From JAAUTY01 sp964397305 (lineage in GTDB: Bacteria; Cyanobacteriota; Cyanobacteriia; Cyanobacteriales; Spirulinaceae), in the NCBI GenBank assembly GCA_964397305.1, contig CAYNIP010000005.1, forward strand, positions 62,001 to 126,000: a DNA stretch of 64,000 bases, in the 5' to 3' direction. The notes under the pieces were generated by a model that saw nothing but the letters and a program-made list of their open reading frames with translations, was not told where the DNA came from and did no database searches. How positions within the stretch are numbered: position 1 is the first letter of the stretch; every line of letters starts with the position of its first letter. Below, piece after piece: positions 15,645-24,990 of the stretch. Both the position numbers and the translations under genes were made by a program.

Positions 15645-17213
15645 ATGGAAATGACGCCCCTGGTGCAGTTTTGTAACGCGGATAGCATGGCCCTCTCCCG
15701 ACGGACGATCGAGCCCACCCAGCCACGGCGACTCAAACCCAGCCTATGGTTTGAAAAGCTGATGGCGCTGCTGGCCACGGTCAGCTACCTACTCGTCCTC
15801 TTCGATTTCACCTACATCTCCCTGCGCGACTTCTGGCTCCAGGGGCGTGTCCGCTTCCTGGATGTCCGCATCGGCCCCGTCGAATACCAATTTCCAGACG
15901 ATCCCGTAACCCTGATGACGCTCCCGGTGACGGATTGGTACGACTGGGTAAAAGGCATCGAGCCCCATCGTGACACCCAAGAGTACATCGATCGCGTTGA
16001 TGAACTCCGCGATACCCTCTACCGCAGCAACTTGCAGTCCCCCGAAGTTGAGGCCATCTTGGAGGACTTGCGCCAGCGCAGCGACGAGATCATTGATACC
16101 AATCCTTTCCAAGTTGCGAATAAAACCGGTACGCTGGAACGGATTAAAAACTTGATGCGGGAGCACGTCTTTAGCGACCGCAGTGGGTCTTCAAAAGAAG
16201 CGTTTAATCAATTCTGGACGCAGGAATATTTGAGCCAGAACAATCCGGGCCGCCAGCTCGATTTTTTCACCGCAGAAATCCGGCCGTTGATGGAGACCAA
16301 CTATTTTCGCCCTGTGGGCGAAAACGGCGCACCCTTCGATAACGTTGGCCTGTTAGACTTTCCGTTTATGGCCTTGTTTTTCGTTGAGTTTCTCGCTCGT
16401 TCCTGGTTTATCAGCCGACGCCACACCGGGGTGAACTGGTTTGATGCCATGCTCTGGCGCTGGTACGATGTCCTACTCTTTTTTCCGCTGCCCCACTGGC
16501 TGCGCTTCATGCGACTATTTCGCATCATTCCAGTGACGACCCGCCTGCATCAGTCGGAGCTGATTGATCTTGATGCCATCAAGCGACAGGCGAGCCAAGG
16601 GTTTGTCGCTAGCATTGCGGAAGATCTAACCGAGGTCGTGGTGATCAGTGTCTTGAATCAAGTTCAAGCCTCGATTAAGCGCGGGACTATTGCTGATTTA
16701 CTGGCCAATACCACGGCTCAACCTTACATCGATTTCAACAACACCAACGAGATTGCTGAAATTACTCGCTTGCTCGTGAATTTAGGCGTACATCAAGTCC
16801 TGCCAGCGGCCCGAACCGATCTTGAGACCTTGATTCACTACTCGCTCCAGAAAGCGATCGCCGACTTGCCAGCTTATCAAACCCTGCAACGGCTGCCAAA
16901 CTTTGAACAGGTGCAAACAGATCTCACAAAGCAAATGGTGGCTGGGCTCTATGACATCTTTTACAAGCAAATTGTTCACTTGATCGAGCATGATCCAGAG
17001 TTTGACAAATTGCTCGAACACTTGACCACTACTCTGAGCGCGTCGATGACTCAAGAGGTGCAGTATAAGCAAAGTCTGGAGCAGGTTGAACTGCTGTTGA
17101 GTGACTTGATCGAAGAGATCAAGATCAACTATGTACAGCGCTTGTCCGAGGAAGACATCGAAGCCTTGCTAGATCAAACCCGCGCCCTTCGCCAAGCGGC
17201 CCAGGCCGATTAA
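15645..17213 (+). CDS. Conserved cyanobacterial membrane protein, function unknown
   Basis: A 522-residue protein. Transmembrane segments occur near residues 35-55 (LMALLATVSYLLVLFDFTYI) and around 240-300, where LLDFPFMALFFVEFLARSWF precedes an amphipathic LRFMRLFRIIPVTTRLHQSE stretch resembling the S4-S5 part of ion-channel-like proteins. The C-terminal 220 residues are soluble, charged and helical. I recognise no named family, though the layout resembles conserved cyanobacterial hypotheticals. Several in-frame starts exist (TTG 15618, ATG 15645, 15651 and 15687). It converges on gloA across repeats. Confidence 0.7.
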   Translation: MEMTPLVQFCNADSMALSRRTIEPTQPRRLKPSLWFEKLMALLATVSYLLVLFDFTYISLRDFWLQGRVRFLDVRIGPVEYQFPDDPVTLMTLPVTDWYDWVKGIEPHRDTQEYIDRVDELRDTLYRSNLQSPEVEAILEDLRQRSDEIIDTNPFQVANKTGTLERIKNLMREHVFSDRSGSSKEAFNQFWTQEYLSQNNPGRQLDFFTAEIRPLMETNYFRPVGENGAPFDNVGLLDFPFMALFFVEFLARSWFISRRHTGVNWFDAMLWRWYDVLLFFPLPHWLRFMRLFRIIPVTTRLHQSELIDLDAIKRQASQGFVASIAEDLTEVVVISVLNQVQASIKRGTIADLLANTTAQPYIDFNNTNEIAEITRLLVNLGVHQVLPAARTDLETLIHYSLQKAIADLPAYQTLQRLPNFEQVQTDLTKQMVAGLYDIFYKQIVHLIEHDPEFDKLLEHLTTTLSASMTQEVQYKQSLEQVELLLSDLIEEIKINYVQRLSEEDIEALLDQTRALRQAAQAD

Positions 17214-17332
17214 CCGTGCAGCCCCCCGGAGCATCCCAGATTGGCAGTCCTACGCTTTCACGAAACAGGCTGAGGTCTCGGAAGCATCTCACGTTGGCGA
17301 CTTTCCTTCTCCCAGCTTGGAGAGCAGGGGCC

Positions 17333-17448
17333 GGGTGCATCTCACGTTGGAGACTTCCCTTCGCCCTACTTGGGAGAAGGGGCCGGGGGATGTAGGCGCG
17401 CAGCGGCTTCTCGCAGAGGGGCCAAACTTGCCTCACTGAGATGCACCC
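17333..17448. mobile_element. Family 2 repeat element
   Basis: A 116-bp unit with ends GGGTGCATCTCA and TGAGATGCACCC, a 12-bp terminal inverted repeat. Inside are the TTGGGAGAAGGGG-type palindrome and GCGCAGCGGCTTCTCGCAGAG. The copy at 46454-46569 has the same length. A partial left end (GCATCTCACGTTGG) lies just before it, near 17284, so an earlier truncated copy abuts it. No flanking direct repeat is seen here. Confidence 0.65.
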
Positions 17449-17472
17449 AAGATTTTGGAAGTGCAATGAAGA

Positions 17473-17593
17473 GTTGCCGAAAGGGCTATACAGCCCTTTC
17501 ACGAATCCCAAAAAACGATCCCAAAGTCCCTCTCCCAGAGCGGGAGAGGGACTTTGGGATGAGGGTCCGTCTTCAGCGATCGCTGAACAAGCT
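17473..17593. repeat. Family 3 hairpin repeat
   Basis: This shares with 34038-34172 the order CCCTTTCACGAATCC, AAAACGATC, a long hairpin, GAGGG, and GCTGAACAAGC. The hairpin stem is 18 bp and perfect (17519-17536 with 17542-17559, loop agagc). It lies between the convergent ends of the membrane-protein gene and gloA, where it could act as a bidirectional transcription barrier. Confidence 0.6.
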
Positions 17594-17600
17594 GTAGCCG

Positions 17601-18032
17601 CTATCCGGCAACAGTAGCAGTAGGTTCTGATTTCTGAGTCGCATGATGGCTGCTCAGTTGGATCAGCTCAATCTTGTAACCTGTCGGGTCCTCGACAAAC
17701 GCAATAACAGTCGAGCCATGCTTCATCGGGCCGGGCTCGCGCACGACGTTGCCGCCCCGGGCTTTGATAGCGTCGCAGGTTGCATAGATATCATCCACAC
17801 CCAAGGCAATGTGACCGTAGCCATCACCGATCTCGTAGTGATCTTTGCCCCAGTTGTGGGTCAGTTCAATCACAGTATGGTCAGCTTCATCACCATAGCC
17901 AACGAAAGCGAGGGTAAATTCACCCCCAGGATAATCTTTTTGGCGTAATAGTTTCATGCCCAGAACATCGCAGTAAAACTTCAGCGACTCTTCTAAGTTG
18001 CCGACTCTGAGCATGGTGTGTAGCATTCGCAT
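17601..18032 (-). CDS. gloA: Lactoylglutathione lyase (glyoxalase I)
   Basis: The enzyme isomerises the methylglyoxal-glutathione hemithioacetal to S-lactoylglutathione. The protein is 143 residues and begins MRMLHTMLRVGNLEESLKFY, with the first metal His at position 5. GGEFTLAFVGYG, GYGHIALGVDDI and GYKIELIQ carry the further Glu, His and Glu expected for the metal site. The C-terminus has a short Ser/Thr-rich tail. I use the ATG at 18032; the frame continues 23 codons upstream without family-like sequence. Metal type (Ni or Zn) cannot be told by eye. Confidence 0.92.
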   Translation of the reverse strand: MRMLHTMLRVGNLEESLKFYCDVLGMKLLRQKDYPGGEFTLAFVGYGDEADHTVIELTHNWGKDHYEIGDGYGHIALGVDDIYATCDAIKARGGNVVREPGPMKHGSTVIAFVEDPTGYKIELIQLSSHHATQKSEPTATVAG

Positions 18033-18240
18033 GGGTACAGTGCTCCTCAGTACAAACTTGATCGTCTTAACAACACCTGAGTCAAGCAGCCCGGAGCCCA
18101 AGTTCTACCTCAACCAAGCCTCGCTGCTTCCAGGTAGCACCTAGGCTAATTAGAGCTGGACTCTGCTGACGGCAGCCGCAGCGACAAACGATCAAATCCT
18201 AGCACAGCACCTAAGAGCGTGTTTGAAACGTTGAGGCGAG

Positions 18241-18478
18241 GGGTGGACGAAAAAAGCGCGGCTTCCCTGAATGTTGAGCGCTGGTTCCAGGAGCAGAGGG
18301 TCGCCCTCTATCGCTCCGCGACGCTAGCGCGAACAGCGTTACGGGGCCCTCATCCCCCGGCCCCTGCTCCCAAGCTGGGAGCAGGGGAGTTAGAAGCCCC
18401 TCTCCCAACTTGGGAGAGGGGTTGGGGTGAGGGTTTAGCTAAGAAGTACCAACATCCCGCGTAAAATTTTGTTCACCC
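18241..18478. mobile_element. Family 1 repeat element, copy D, followed by a truncated copy
   Basis: Left end GGGTGGACGAAAAAAGCGCGG, right end the inverse of GGGTGAACAAAATTTTACGC. It contains the CGCTCCGCGACGCTAGCG insert shared with copy B. Ten bases further on (about 18486-18530) a second left end appears (GTAGACGAAACAACAGCGCGG and CTCCCCTGAATTTTGAGCG), a truncated copy. No target duplication is visible, which fits insertion next to or into another copy. The rest of 18102-18688 shows no gene. Confidence 0.7.
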
Positions 18479-18688
18479 GGAATGGGGGAGTAGACGAAAC
18501 AACAGCGCGGCTCCCCTGAATTTTGAGCGTTGAGCGCTCCCTGAGCAGGGGGCATCTCCCAGCGGCGTTCCTCGCTGGCAATCTGCTGCATTAATGGGGC
18601 TTCTCCCCAGACCTCCGGCACGGACACCCCCCCTGCCCCCAACCCTTGCCTAGCACGGATTACCTGGGCCGGCTAGGTCTGCGAAGCC

Positions 18689-20080
18689 CTAGGAAACCTT
18701 GCCCAGGGGGAGAGGAGAGGACAACTGCACCTGCCAGGGCACGGCCAGGGGGGGCGCTTGTACCGGCTGCTGCGTCAACCACTCGGCCAAGAGGCGGCGG
18801 TAGAGATCACTGAGCTGGATCGCGAGGGCGGCATCGCTGAAGCAGGCTTGGCTACAGGCCTCGGCCTGGCGGCGCAGGCGGCGGGCCCAAACTTCATCGG
18901 TGAGAATGCGGGCGATCGCCTCCGCCAGGGCTGACGCATCCCCCGGGGGCACCAGCAACCCCGTTTCCTCTGGAATAACGGTGAACCGCAGGCCGCCGAC
19001 ATCTGACGCTACCACGGGCGTGCCGCAGGCCATCGCCTCAATGGCCACGCGCCCAAAAGGCTCCCGCTCGCTGGGGATGGCTACTACATCGGCGGCGGCG
19101 TAGTAGAGGGCCAGGCGCGATCGCTCCACCCAGGGCACGATCGTTGCGGTTGCGGCTAACCCCAAGGCCTCCAACTGCTGCGCGAGGGCTTGCTGGGCCT
19201 CATTGCCCTGGCCCCCCACCAGCAACAGCCGCAGAGGACGCGGTAGGCGAGTTTGCAAGGCTTGGTAGGCCGCGCACAGGGTCTCTAGCCCCTTGTGGGC
19301 CGTAAAGCGACCGGCGAAGAGCACCACCGCTGTCTCGGCCTCCAGGTCCAGGGCCGCCTTGGCTTGGGCCTTGGGCATACGCTGAAAAATCTCACTGTCG
19401 GCCCCCCAGGCCACCACCTCGAGCTTGTCCGGTGGGCAGGGCAGGTCCGGCAGATCCGCCACCGGGCGCGGGACGATGATGCGATCGGCCTGGCGGGCGG
19501 TTTCGGGAGCGAGCCGGTCGTGGTCGTCGAGAAACCAGTAGGCATGAACCCAGGGCAAGCGGCGCTCTTGCTGCCAGGGGCGCACCAGTTCCCCAGAGCG
19601 ATGATCGCAAGTATGGAGGAGCGGGTACTGACTGCCCTGCTTGGTTTGGAACTGTTGAAAGGCCTGGAGGAATTGCCAATCCCAAGCAGCCTGCTCCGCC
19701 GGGGTCGCCGCCTCCGGCCGGGGCGGCCCCAAACGCACGATGCGGCTGTGGGGGCCGCAGGGGCTGACGGTCTCCTGGGCCGCCGTGGTTCGGGCGGTGA
19801 AAATATCCACCTGCCAACCCAGTTTCACTAGGGTCTGGGCCAGGCGCTGCGGACTGCTGCCCCGTCCCTGGGGAGCGGCGAGGGGCGTCGCGAGGGCGAA
19901 CAGGGCGATCGCCTGACGGGCGGCCAGGTCAGCGGGATGGGAACGGGGAGGAAAGGGGCTCAAAGTCACGCTAGGTCTACCTCCTGACAGTAGAGCATTG
20001 CTATCCAAGGGTTGCTCTGGAGCAGCGAGCAGTGCAGTTCCCCCCTCGTTGGCGGCGGGGGTTCTCGATCTCTTCATCAT
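18689..20080 (-). CDS. Glycosyltransferase family 4 protein
   Basis: A 463-residue GT-B enzyme. Its acceptor half includes RGSSPQRLAQTLVKLGWQVD and HTCDHRSGELVRPW. Its donor half has VVLFAGRFTAHKGLETLCAA, and the GT4 signature is SEREPFGRVAIEAMACGTPV with the conserved E-x7-E. VVASDVGGL and a Rossmann-like end complete it. The resemblance is to sucrose-phosphate-synthase-like GT4 proteins, but donor and acceptor are unknown. The first 50 residues look disordered. It follows folB by 149 bp on the same strand. Confidence 0.83.
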   Translation of the reverse strand: MMKRSRTPAANEGGTALLAAPEQPLDSNALLSGGRPSVTLSPFPPRSHPADLAARQAIALFALATPLAAPQGRGSSPQRLAQTLVKLGWQVDIFTARTTAAQETVSPCGPHSRIVRLGPPRPEAATPAEQAAWDWQFLQAFQQFQTKQGSQYPLLHTCDHRSGELVRPWQQERRLPWVHAYWFLDDHDRLAPETARQADRIIVPRPVADLPDLPCPPDKLEVVAWGADSEIFQRMPKAQAKAALDLEAETAVVLFAGRFTAHKGLETLCAAYQALQTRLPRPLRLLLVGGQGNEAQQALAQQLEALGLAATATIVPWVERSRLALYYAAADVVAIPSEREPFGRVAIEAMACGTPVVASDVGGLRFTVIPEETGLLVPPGDASALAEAIARILTDEVWARRLRRQAEACSQACFSDAALAIQLSDLYRRLLAEWLTQQPVQAPPLAVPWQVQLSSPLPLGKVS

Positions 20081-20229
20081 ACGCCTCGGCTCCCAGGGTT
20101 TTCACGAAGGGCCGAGAATCTGAGGCTAAACACCCTGATGTGATAGTAACGGACGGCTCTGCGGTCGCCATCATTCTACTGTGACCGCTAAAATCGCCAA
20201 CGCCAGCCGCCATTTCTAGGGTTAAAGCG

Positions 20230-20640
20230 TCAAAATCCTGAATTTTGGGGGCGGGAGCGCGTGATCTCCACCGTGACGGAGCCATCAAAGTTAGCGATCG
20301 GCGGCGTCAACTTGGTCAGTTGCACCCGCACTTGGGTGAGGTGGGCTTCGGCGAGGGCAAGCTGGGCGATCGCCGCCGCCAGGGTTTCGATCAGTTGGAA
20401 GGGCTGGGTTTGTATCAACTGCTGCACCGCCGTCACGAGTTGGCTGTAGTCGCAGGTATCAGCGATCGCATCACTCGCGGCGGCGGCGGCGAGGTCTAAC
20501 CACAGCGTCAGGTTAACCTCAAACCATTGCCCTAGGCGTTGCTCCTCGGGCAGTAGCCCGGTGTAGCCGTAGGCGCGGATGTTGTTGATGTGCAAGCGGT
20601 CAGGCCAGTTGGAGTTCAAGATTGATTTTGGGCTAGGCAA
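20230..20640 (-). CDS. folB: Dihydroneopterin aldolase
   Basis: The enzyme cleaves dihydroneopterin in folate synthesis. Signatures are DRLHINNIRAYGYTGLLPEE near the N-terminus, the middle DTCDYSQLVTAVQQLIQ and FQLIETLAAAIAQL, and a catalytic-region VQLTKLTPPIANFDGSVTVE. The length (136) is slightly above the usual 120. The only starts are TTG at 20640, which is 10 bp after the preceding stop, or another TTG six codons in; neither has a clear ribosome site, so expression may depend on coupling to the upstream gene. Confidence 0.85.
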   Translation of the reverse strand: MPSPKSILNSNWPDRLHINNIRAYGYTGLLPEEQRLGQWFEVNLTLWLDLAAAAASDAIADTCDYSQLVTAVQQLIQTQPFQLIETLAAAIAQLALAEAHLTQVRVQLTKLTPPIANFDGSVTVEITRSRPQNSGF

Positions 20641-20649
20641 CCAGGGACA

Positions 20650-21354
20650 CTACTGAAAATACCCCCGTTTGCGGCGGCGGGTGCAGAGAAAGGCGCTGGA
20701 AAAAATGCCGAGGGCGATCGCCGGGACCATAGCCGCGAGCCCTACCACCGCCCCCGCGACCCCCAGCACCTCCGCCACCTGCACCAGCAACACCACAGGC
20801 AGCGCCAGCACTAGGCCCGTGACCCAGGTGGCCAGGGAGGGCAGGAAGATCCACAGCCAGACCCGCTGCACAAACTCTCGCAGGATCAGCCATTGGGCCA
20901 ACCCGAGGCCGATGAAGGCTAGGGGCACAAGAACGGCGGTGGAGAGGCTGAAGAGCAGAAACTCGGGTCCATCGAAGCGGGCATTGCCCCAGATCGAGCG
21001 GCGTAGCTCATCGATGCCGGCGATCGCCAGCATATTGATCGTCCAGCCAATGCCCGTCGCCCCAATCCACCAGCGATTGCGAACATAGGGCCGCAGCACC
21101 AGCCACTGCCCGATTCCCAAAGACAACCCCGCTAGGGCATTGCTCAGCAGCACCACTAGGGCAATGCCAAAGACCCCCGAGAGCGGCAAGCTCTGCCGGG
21201 GCATCAGGTAGCCCAGCAGGGTGAGCAGAGGCCCCGACAGGGCCCGGGCCAACCAGGAGCCCGAGAGGAAGCCCACCGTCGTGAAGAGGGTGAACAGAGC
21301 GGTAAACCGACGGCGGCAGGGGCGGGGAATGAGGTAGGGGCGCGCATTCCTCAT
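20650..21354 (-). CDS. Multi-pass membrane protein with internal repeat
   Basis: A 234-residue hydrophobic protein with six or seven membrane segments. Two stretches are alike: LSLGIGQWLVLRPYVRNRWW near residue 75 and IGLGLAQWLILREFVQRVWL near residue 150, both centred on QWL-x-LR. This implies an internal duplication. I know similar QWL-repeat membrane proteins as cyanobacterial hypotheticals without function. Its ATG overlaps the proA stop by 4 bases (ATGA), a clear sign of cotranslation. Confidence 0.7.
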   Translation of the reverse strand: MRNARPYLIPRPCRRRFTALFTLFTTVGFLSGSWLARALSGPLLTLLGYLMPRQSLPLSGVFGIALVVLLSNALAGLSLGIGQWLVLRPYVRNRWWIGATGIGWTINMLAIAGIDELRRSIWGNARFDGPEFLLFSLSTAVLVPLAFIGLGLAQWLILREFVQRVWLWIFLPSLATWVTGLVLALPVVLLVQVAEVLGVAGAVVGLAAMVPAIALGIFSSAFLCTRRRKRGYFQ

Positions 21355-22655
21355 AGGTCTCGGTGCGTAAAGGGCTGGGCGCGGGGACCGGTGTAGTCGG
21401 CGACGACGTGACCGTGGCCGTGGAGGTGGTACTTGTAAGTCACGAGGCCCTCAAGGCCGACGGGCCCGCGCGGGGGCAGTTTCTGGGTGCTGATCCCCAC
21501 TTCGGCGCCGAAGCCGTAGCGGCAGCCGTCGGCGAAGCGGGTCGAGCAGTTGTGAAAAACGCTGGCGGCGTCCACCTGAGTGAGAAATTGGCGGGCGATC
21601 GCCAAGTCAGTCGTGGCGATCGCCTCCGTATGGCGAGACCCATAGGTATTGATGTGGGCGATGGCGGCGGCGGCCGAATCCACCACCTTGATCGCCAAGA
21701 TCAAGTCACTATACTCGGTTCGCCAGTCGCTCTCATCCGCCGGCAGGGCCGGAATGATCCCTCGAGTCGCGGCATCGCCGCGCAACTGCACCCCAGCCTC
21801 CGTGAGAGCCGTGGCGGCGGCGGGCAAAAACAAAGGGGCGATCGCGGCATGAACCAGTAGCGTTTCAATCGCATTACAGGCGGCCGGGTATTGCACCTTC
21901 GCATCAACGGCCAAACGCACTGCTTGCTCCAGCTCAGCACTAGCATCAACATAGAGATGGCAAATTCCATCAGCGTGCCCCAGCACCGGAATTGTGGTGC
22001 TTTGCTGGATGTAGCGCACAAACTCCTGGGACCCCCGAGGCACAATCAGGTCAATCTCGGTCTCCAGAGCCAGCAGCGCCCGGGTCTCGGCCCGAGTCGT
22101 CAGCAACTGCACCGCTGCCCTGGGCACGTCCGTTCCCGCCAGTCCTTGGTGAATCGCCGCCACGAGGGCTTGACAGGAGCGCACCGCTTCTCGTCCGCCC
22201 TTGAGAATCACGCCATTGCCCGACTTGATCGCCAGACTGGCAATCTGAATCAGCGCTTCGGGACGGGCTTCAAAGATCACGGCCAACACCCCGAGGGGAC
22301 AAGCAAGGCGTTGCAACACCAGGCCGGGGGCCAGCTCGCGGTGAATCTGCACTTGGCTGAGGGGATCGGGAAGATGGCCCAGATCCCGGAGGCCGGCAAT
22401 GGTGGCCTCGAGCTTGCTCTCACTGAGCTGAAGCCGCGCATAGAGGGCTGGGCTGATACCCTCTACCTCAGCCGCAGCACAGTCGGCGGCGTTGGCGGCG
22501 AGGAGCTCGGGGGTCGCGGCTGTCAGGGCTGTGGCGATCGCCTCCAAAGCTTGATCCCGAGCCGCCGCTGGCAAAGCTGCGAGGCGCAAGGCGGCTTGGC
22601 GGGTCTGCTGCGCCAAGTCTGGTAAGGAGGGCGTTGCTAAGTCAGAAGCAGCCAT
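21351..22655 (-). CDS. proA: Gamma-glutamyl phosphate reductase
   Basis: The enzyme reduces gamma-glutamyl phosphate to glutamate semialdehyde in proline synthesis. It is 434 residues. The catalytic cysteine lies in VQYPAACNAIETLLVHAAIA. Other marks are PLGVLAVIFEARPEALIQIA, SGNGVILKGGREA, LIVPRGSQEFVRYI and the C-terminal FGAEVGISTQKLPPRGPVGLE-type ending. The start ATG at 22655 is well placed. It heads a minus-strand group with the QWL membrane protein, folB and possibly GT4. Confidence 0.95.
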   Translation of the reverse strand: MAASDLATPSLPDLAQQTRQAALRLAALPAAARDQALEAIATALTAATPELLAANAADCAAAEVEGISPALYARLQLSESKLEATIAGLRDLGHLPDPLSQVQIHRELAPGLVLQRLACPLGVLAVIFEARPEALIQIASLAIKSGNGVILKGGREAVRSCQALVAAIHQGLAGTDVPRAAVQLLTTRAETRALLALETEIDLIVPRGSQEFVRYIQQSTTIPVLGHADGICHLYVDASAELEQAVRLAVDAKVQYPAACNAIETLLVHAAIAPLFLPAAATALTEAGVQLRGDAATRGIIPALPADESDWRTEYSDLILAIKVVDSAAAAIAHINTYGSRHTEAIATTDLAIARQFLTQVDAASVFHNCSTRFADGCRYGFGAEVGISTQKLPPRGPVGLEGLVTYKYHLHGHGHVVADYTGPRAQPFTHRDL

Positions 22656-23260
22656 AAGCTCAAGAGCGCGTCGGGGTTGCGGCCAGAATCAAAATTATTA
22701 GCCAGTGTAGCAAAAAGTTGCGAGGGGCTAAACCCCAGGAGCGAGCCCTGTTAACAGTTCTTGAAAAGACAGTTTTTTCCCCCTGAACGAAGCTTTTCTT
22801 GCTGGATCTCATCCTGGCCCTAGCAGCTCAGGAAGTGGGGATTTGGCAACACCCCAATCAAGTCCCAGCACCTCGACCGGCTCTGGGATCTCTTGCCTTA
22901 GGGGTGCTCGACTCAGAGGGTTGTAGGATCCTCACCCCAAACCTGTCTCCCCAAGCGGTAGGGGCGCTTGTTGTAAGGGTAGCGCCCTCAAGGGCAATTT
23001 ACTATTCTAAGTGCGGCGATCGCCCTGGTCCCTCAGGACAAAATCGACCGCGAAAAGCTAAATAAATCCTTAAGAAAATTTCAACCCTCGGCGCTTTATT
23101 AAGAAACACGCCCTGGGTCAGAGCCGCTCAACCCTTTCTTTGCTCGTCCCATCCTAGGATAGCAACGCCCCGGGCCGCCAAGGAGTTGTCTGTTTCAAGG
23201 AGCCGGCAGGGGTCGCCCCCTGGTTTTGGGAGTTCGCGATCAGGATTTGGGATTCAGACT
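22656..23260. other. 605-bp intergenic region between ispD and proA
   Basis: No gene is supported. An 88-codon plus-strand frame (22799-23065) has no ribosome site or recognisable content. On the minus strand, TAATAATTTT about 35 bp ahead of the proA start is a possible -10. The centre has AT-richer tracts (near 23060-23110) unlike the surrounding GC-rich DNA, but I can assign no RNA or protein. Confidence 0.4.
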
Positions 23261-23950
23261 CTAGGCGCTTTCTAGGCGCTGGCGCAGGATGAACTCGGCC
23301 AAGACCAGATCTCCTGGCGTTGTCACTTTAAGATTGGTCTCCTCCCCGGCGACTAACTTCACCGGCAACTCACAGCGCTCAAACAAGGTCGCATCGTCAG
23401 TGACCTGCCAGCCCAGTTCCCGGCCCTGGAAGTGGCAGTGTTTGAGTAAGTCCACCTGAAATCCTTGGGGAGTCTGAGCTGCCCAGAGCTGGCGACGGTC
23501 GGGGGTGCTGGTGACGGTCAGATCCGGAGCGGCAACTTTGATCGTGTCCTTGACCGGAATCGCGGCAATGAGGCCGGGGCAGGTTTGCAGGGCGATCGCG
23601 CAGCGGTCGAACAGGTTTGGGGTAGCCAGACAGCGGGCTCCGTCATGAATGGAGACCCGCAGGGCCTCGGAGGGCAGGGCTTCAAGGCCGTTATAGACCG
23701 ATTCTTGGCGAGTTGTACCGCCGTGGATGAATTCCACCGGTTTGCTCAAGGCAAACTCCGCCACGATCGCTTTGAAGTCCGGAAAGTCACAGGGTTGCCC
23801 GATGATGCCGATCCAGGTGGTTTGGGACGAGGCGGCAGCGGCCTCGAGGGTCCAGGCCAACAAGGGACGACCGAGGAGGGGCAAGAGGAGCTTGTTGCGA
23901 TCGCCGCCCATGCGCCGCCCCGAGCCCGCTGCCGGAATTAACAGGTGCAT
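23261..23950 (-). CDS. ispD: 2-C-methyl-D-erythritol 4-phosphate cytidylyltransferase
   Basis: The enzyme activates MEP with CTP in the plastid-type isoprenoid pathway. The N-terminal LLIPAAGSGRRMGGDRNKLL is the CTP-binding signature. VSIHDGARCLATPNLF and the region AAIPVKDTIKV through RRQLWAAQTPQGF are characteristic, as is VTDDATLFERC. It is 229 residues, a normal length. It is divergent from the GT9 gene with 77 bp between starts. Confidence 0.94.
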   Translation of the reverse strand: MHLLIPAAGSGRRMGGDRNKLLLPLLGRPLLAWTLEAAAASSQTTWIGIIGQPCDFPDFKAIVAEFALSKPVEFIHGGTTRQESVYNGLEALPSEALRVSIHDGARCLATPNLFDRCAIALQTCPGLIAAIPVKDTIKVAAPDLTVTSTPDRRQLWAAQTPQGFQVDLLKHCHFQGRELGWQVTDDATLFERCELPVKLVAGEETNLKVTTPGDLVLAEFILRQRLESA

Positions 23951-24027
23951 CGTTACAATTGCTTAACCAGTTTGTCTCTATCATCCCGTAAAATTGGGCT
24001 GGAAATTCTCGACCCGGACGAACTACG

Positions 24028-24990
24028 ATGCGGATATTGGCTCTCGTCCCCGGCGGCATCGGCGATCAGGTGCTCTTTTTCCCGACGCTGGCAACGCTCA
24101 AGCAAACCTATCCCAAGGCTGTGATCGATGTTCTCGTCGAGCCGCGCTCCAAAGCCGCCTACCGGGTCTGTCCCTGGGTGAACGAGGCCTTGGTGTTTGA
24201 CTACAAGGATCGTAACGGTCTGGCGGACTACCTGAACTTGTTGGGCACGTTGCGCGATCGCGAGTACGAGCTGGCCCTGGCCCTGGGCCAACGCTGGGCT
24301 GTTGGCCTGTTGCTCTGGCTCAATGGCATCCCCCGACGTATTGGCTACCAGATGCCTAAATCCTGGTTTTTCACCGACACGGTGCCGCTGAAGCAAGAGC
24401 AGTACGCGGCGGCGATGTACCATGATCTGACTCGGGGCCTGGGAATTGCCACCCCCTGCCCGCCCGTCAGCATTGCCGTGCCGAAGCCCGATATTGCTTG
24501 GGCGGAGGCAGAGCAAGAGCGGCTGGGGGTGAAGGACAGCGGCTATGTCTTGCTCCACGGGGGCTCGAGTCAATTGGCGATCGCCAAAGGCATTGACAAG
24601 ATTTACCCCGTCGAGAGCTGGCTGCACATCCTTGCCGACCTGCAAGAGAAGCAGCCTACGGTTCCTGTGGTCGTCCTCTGTGGGCCCGAAGACCGGGAGC
24701 TAGTGGCCAAGATGACCGCTGCCAACGCGGCCCTGAAGACCGTCTCACCGCCGGACGTGGGCAAGCTAGCTGCTTTCATCGCCGGGGCAAACCTGATGCT
24801 CTGCACCGACAGCGCCCCCATGCACTTGGCGATCGCCGTCGGCACTTACACCATTGCCCTCTTCGGCCCGACCCAAGCTACGCGACTCGTACCGCCCGAT
24901 AACCCCAAGGTGGTGGCGATCCAGTCCCCGAGTCCGGCGATCGCCGATATTCCCTCCGTCACCGTTCTGGAAGCGATCTGGCGTGGCTAG
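24028..24990 (+). CDS. Glycosyltransferase family 9 (heptosyltransferase-like)
   Basis: A 320-residue GT-B protein beginning MRILALVPGGIGDQVLFFPT, the usual heptosyltransferase N-terminus. Later come YVLLHGGSSQ, VPVVVLCGPEDRELV, LAAFIAGANLMLCTDSAPMH and IALFGPTQATRLVPP, the family C-terminal signature. GT9 enzymes transfer heptose to lipopolysaccharide cores. Cyanobacteria often lack conventional heptose cores, so the true acceptor is open. The gmhB-type gene overlaps its end by 8 bp, which supports an ADP-heptose-type substrate. Confidence 0.85.
   Translation: MRILALVPGGIGDQVLFFPTLATLKQTYPKAVIDVLVEPRSKAAYRVCPWVNEALVFDYKDRNGLADYLNLLGTLRDREYELALALGQRWAVGLLLWLNGIPRRIGYQMPKSWFFTDTVPLKQEQYAAAMYHDLTRGLGIATPCPPVSIAVPKPDIAWAEAEQERLGVKDSGYVLLHGGSSQLAIAKGIDKIYPVESWLHILADLQEKQPTVPVVVLCGPEDRELVAKMTAANAALKTVSPPDVGKLAAFIAGANLMLCTDSAPMHLAIAVGTYTIALFGPTQATRLVPPDNPKVVAIQSPSPAIADIPSVTVLEAIWRG

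Noticed and set aside
22799..23065. 88-codon plus-strand frame in the ispD-proA gap
   Set aside because: No ribosome site, no recognisable domain, irregular composition; likely chance in GC-rich DNA.
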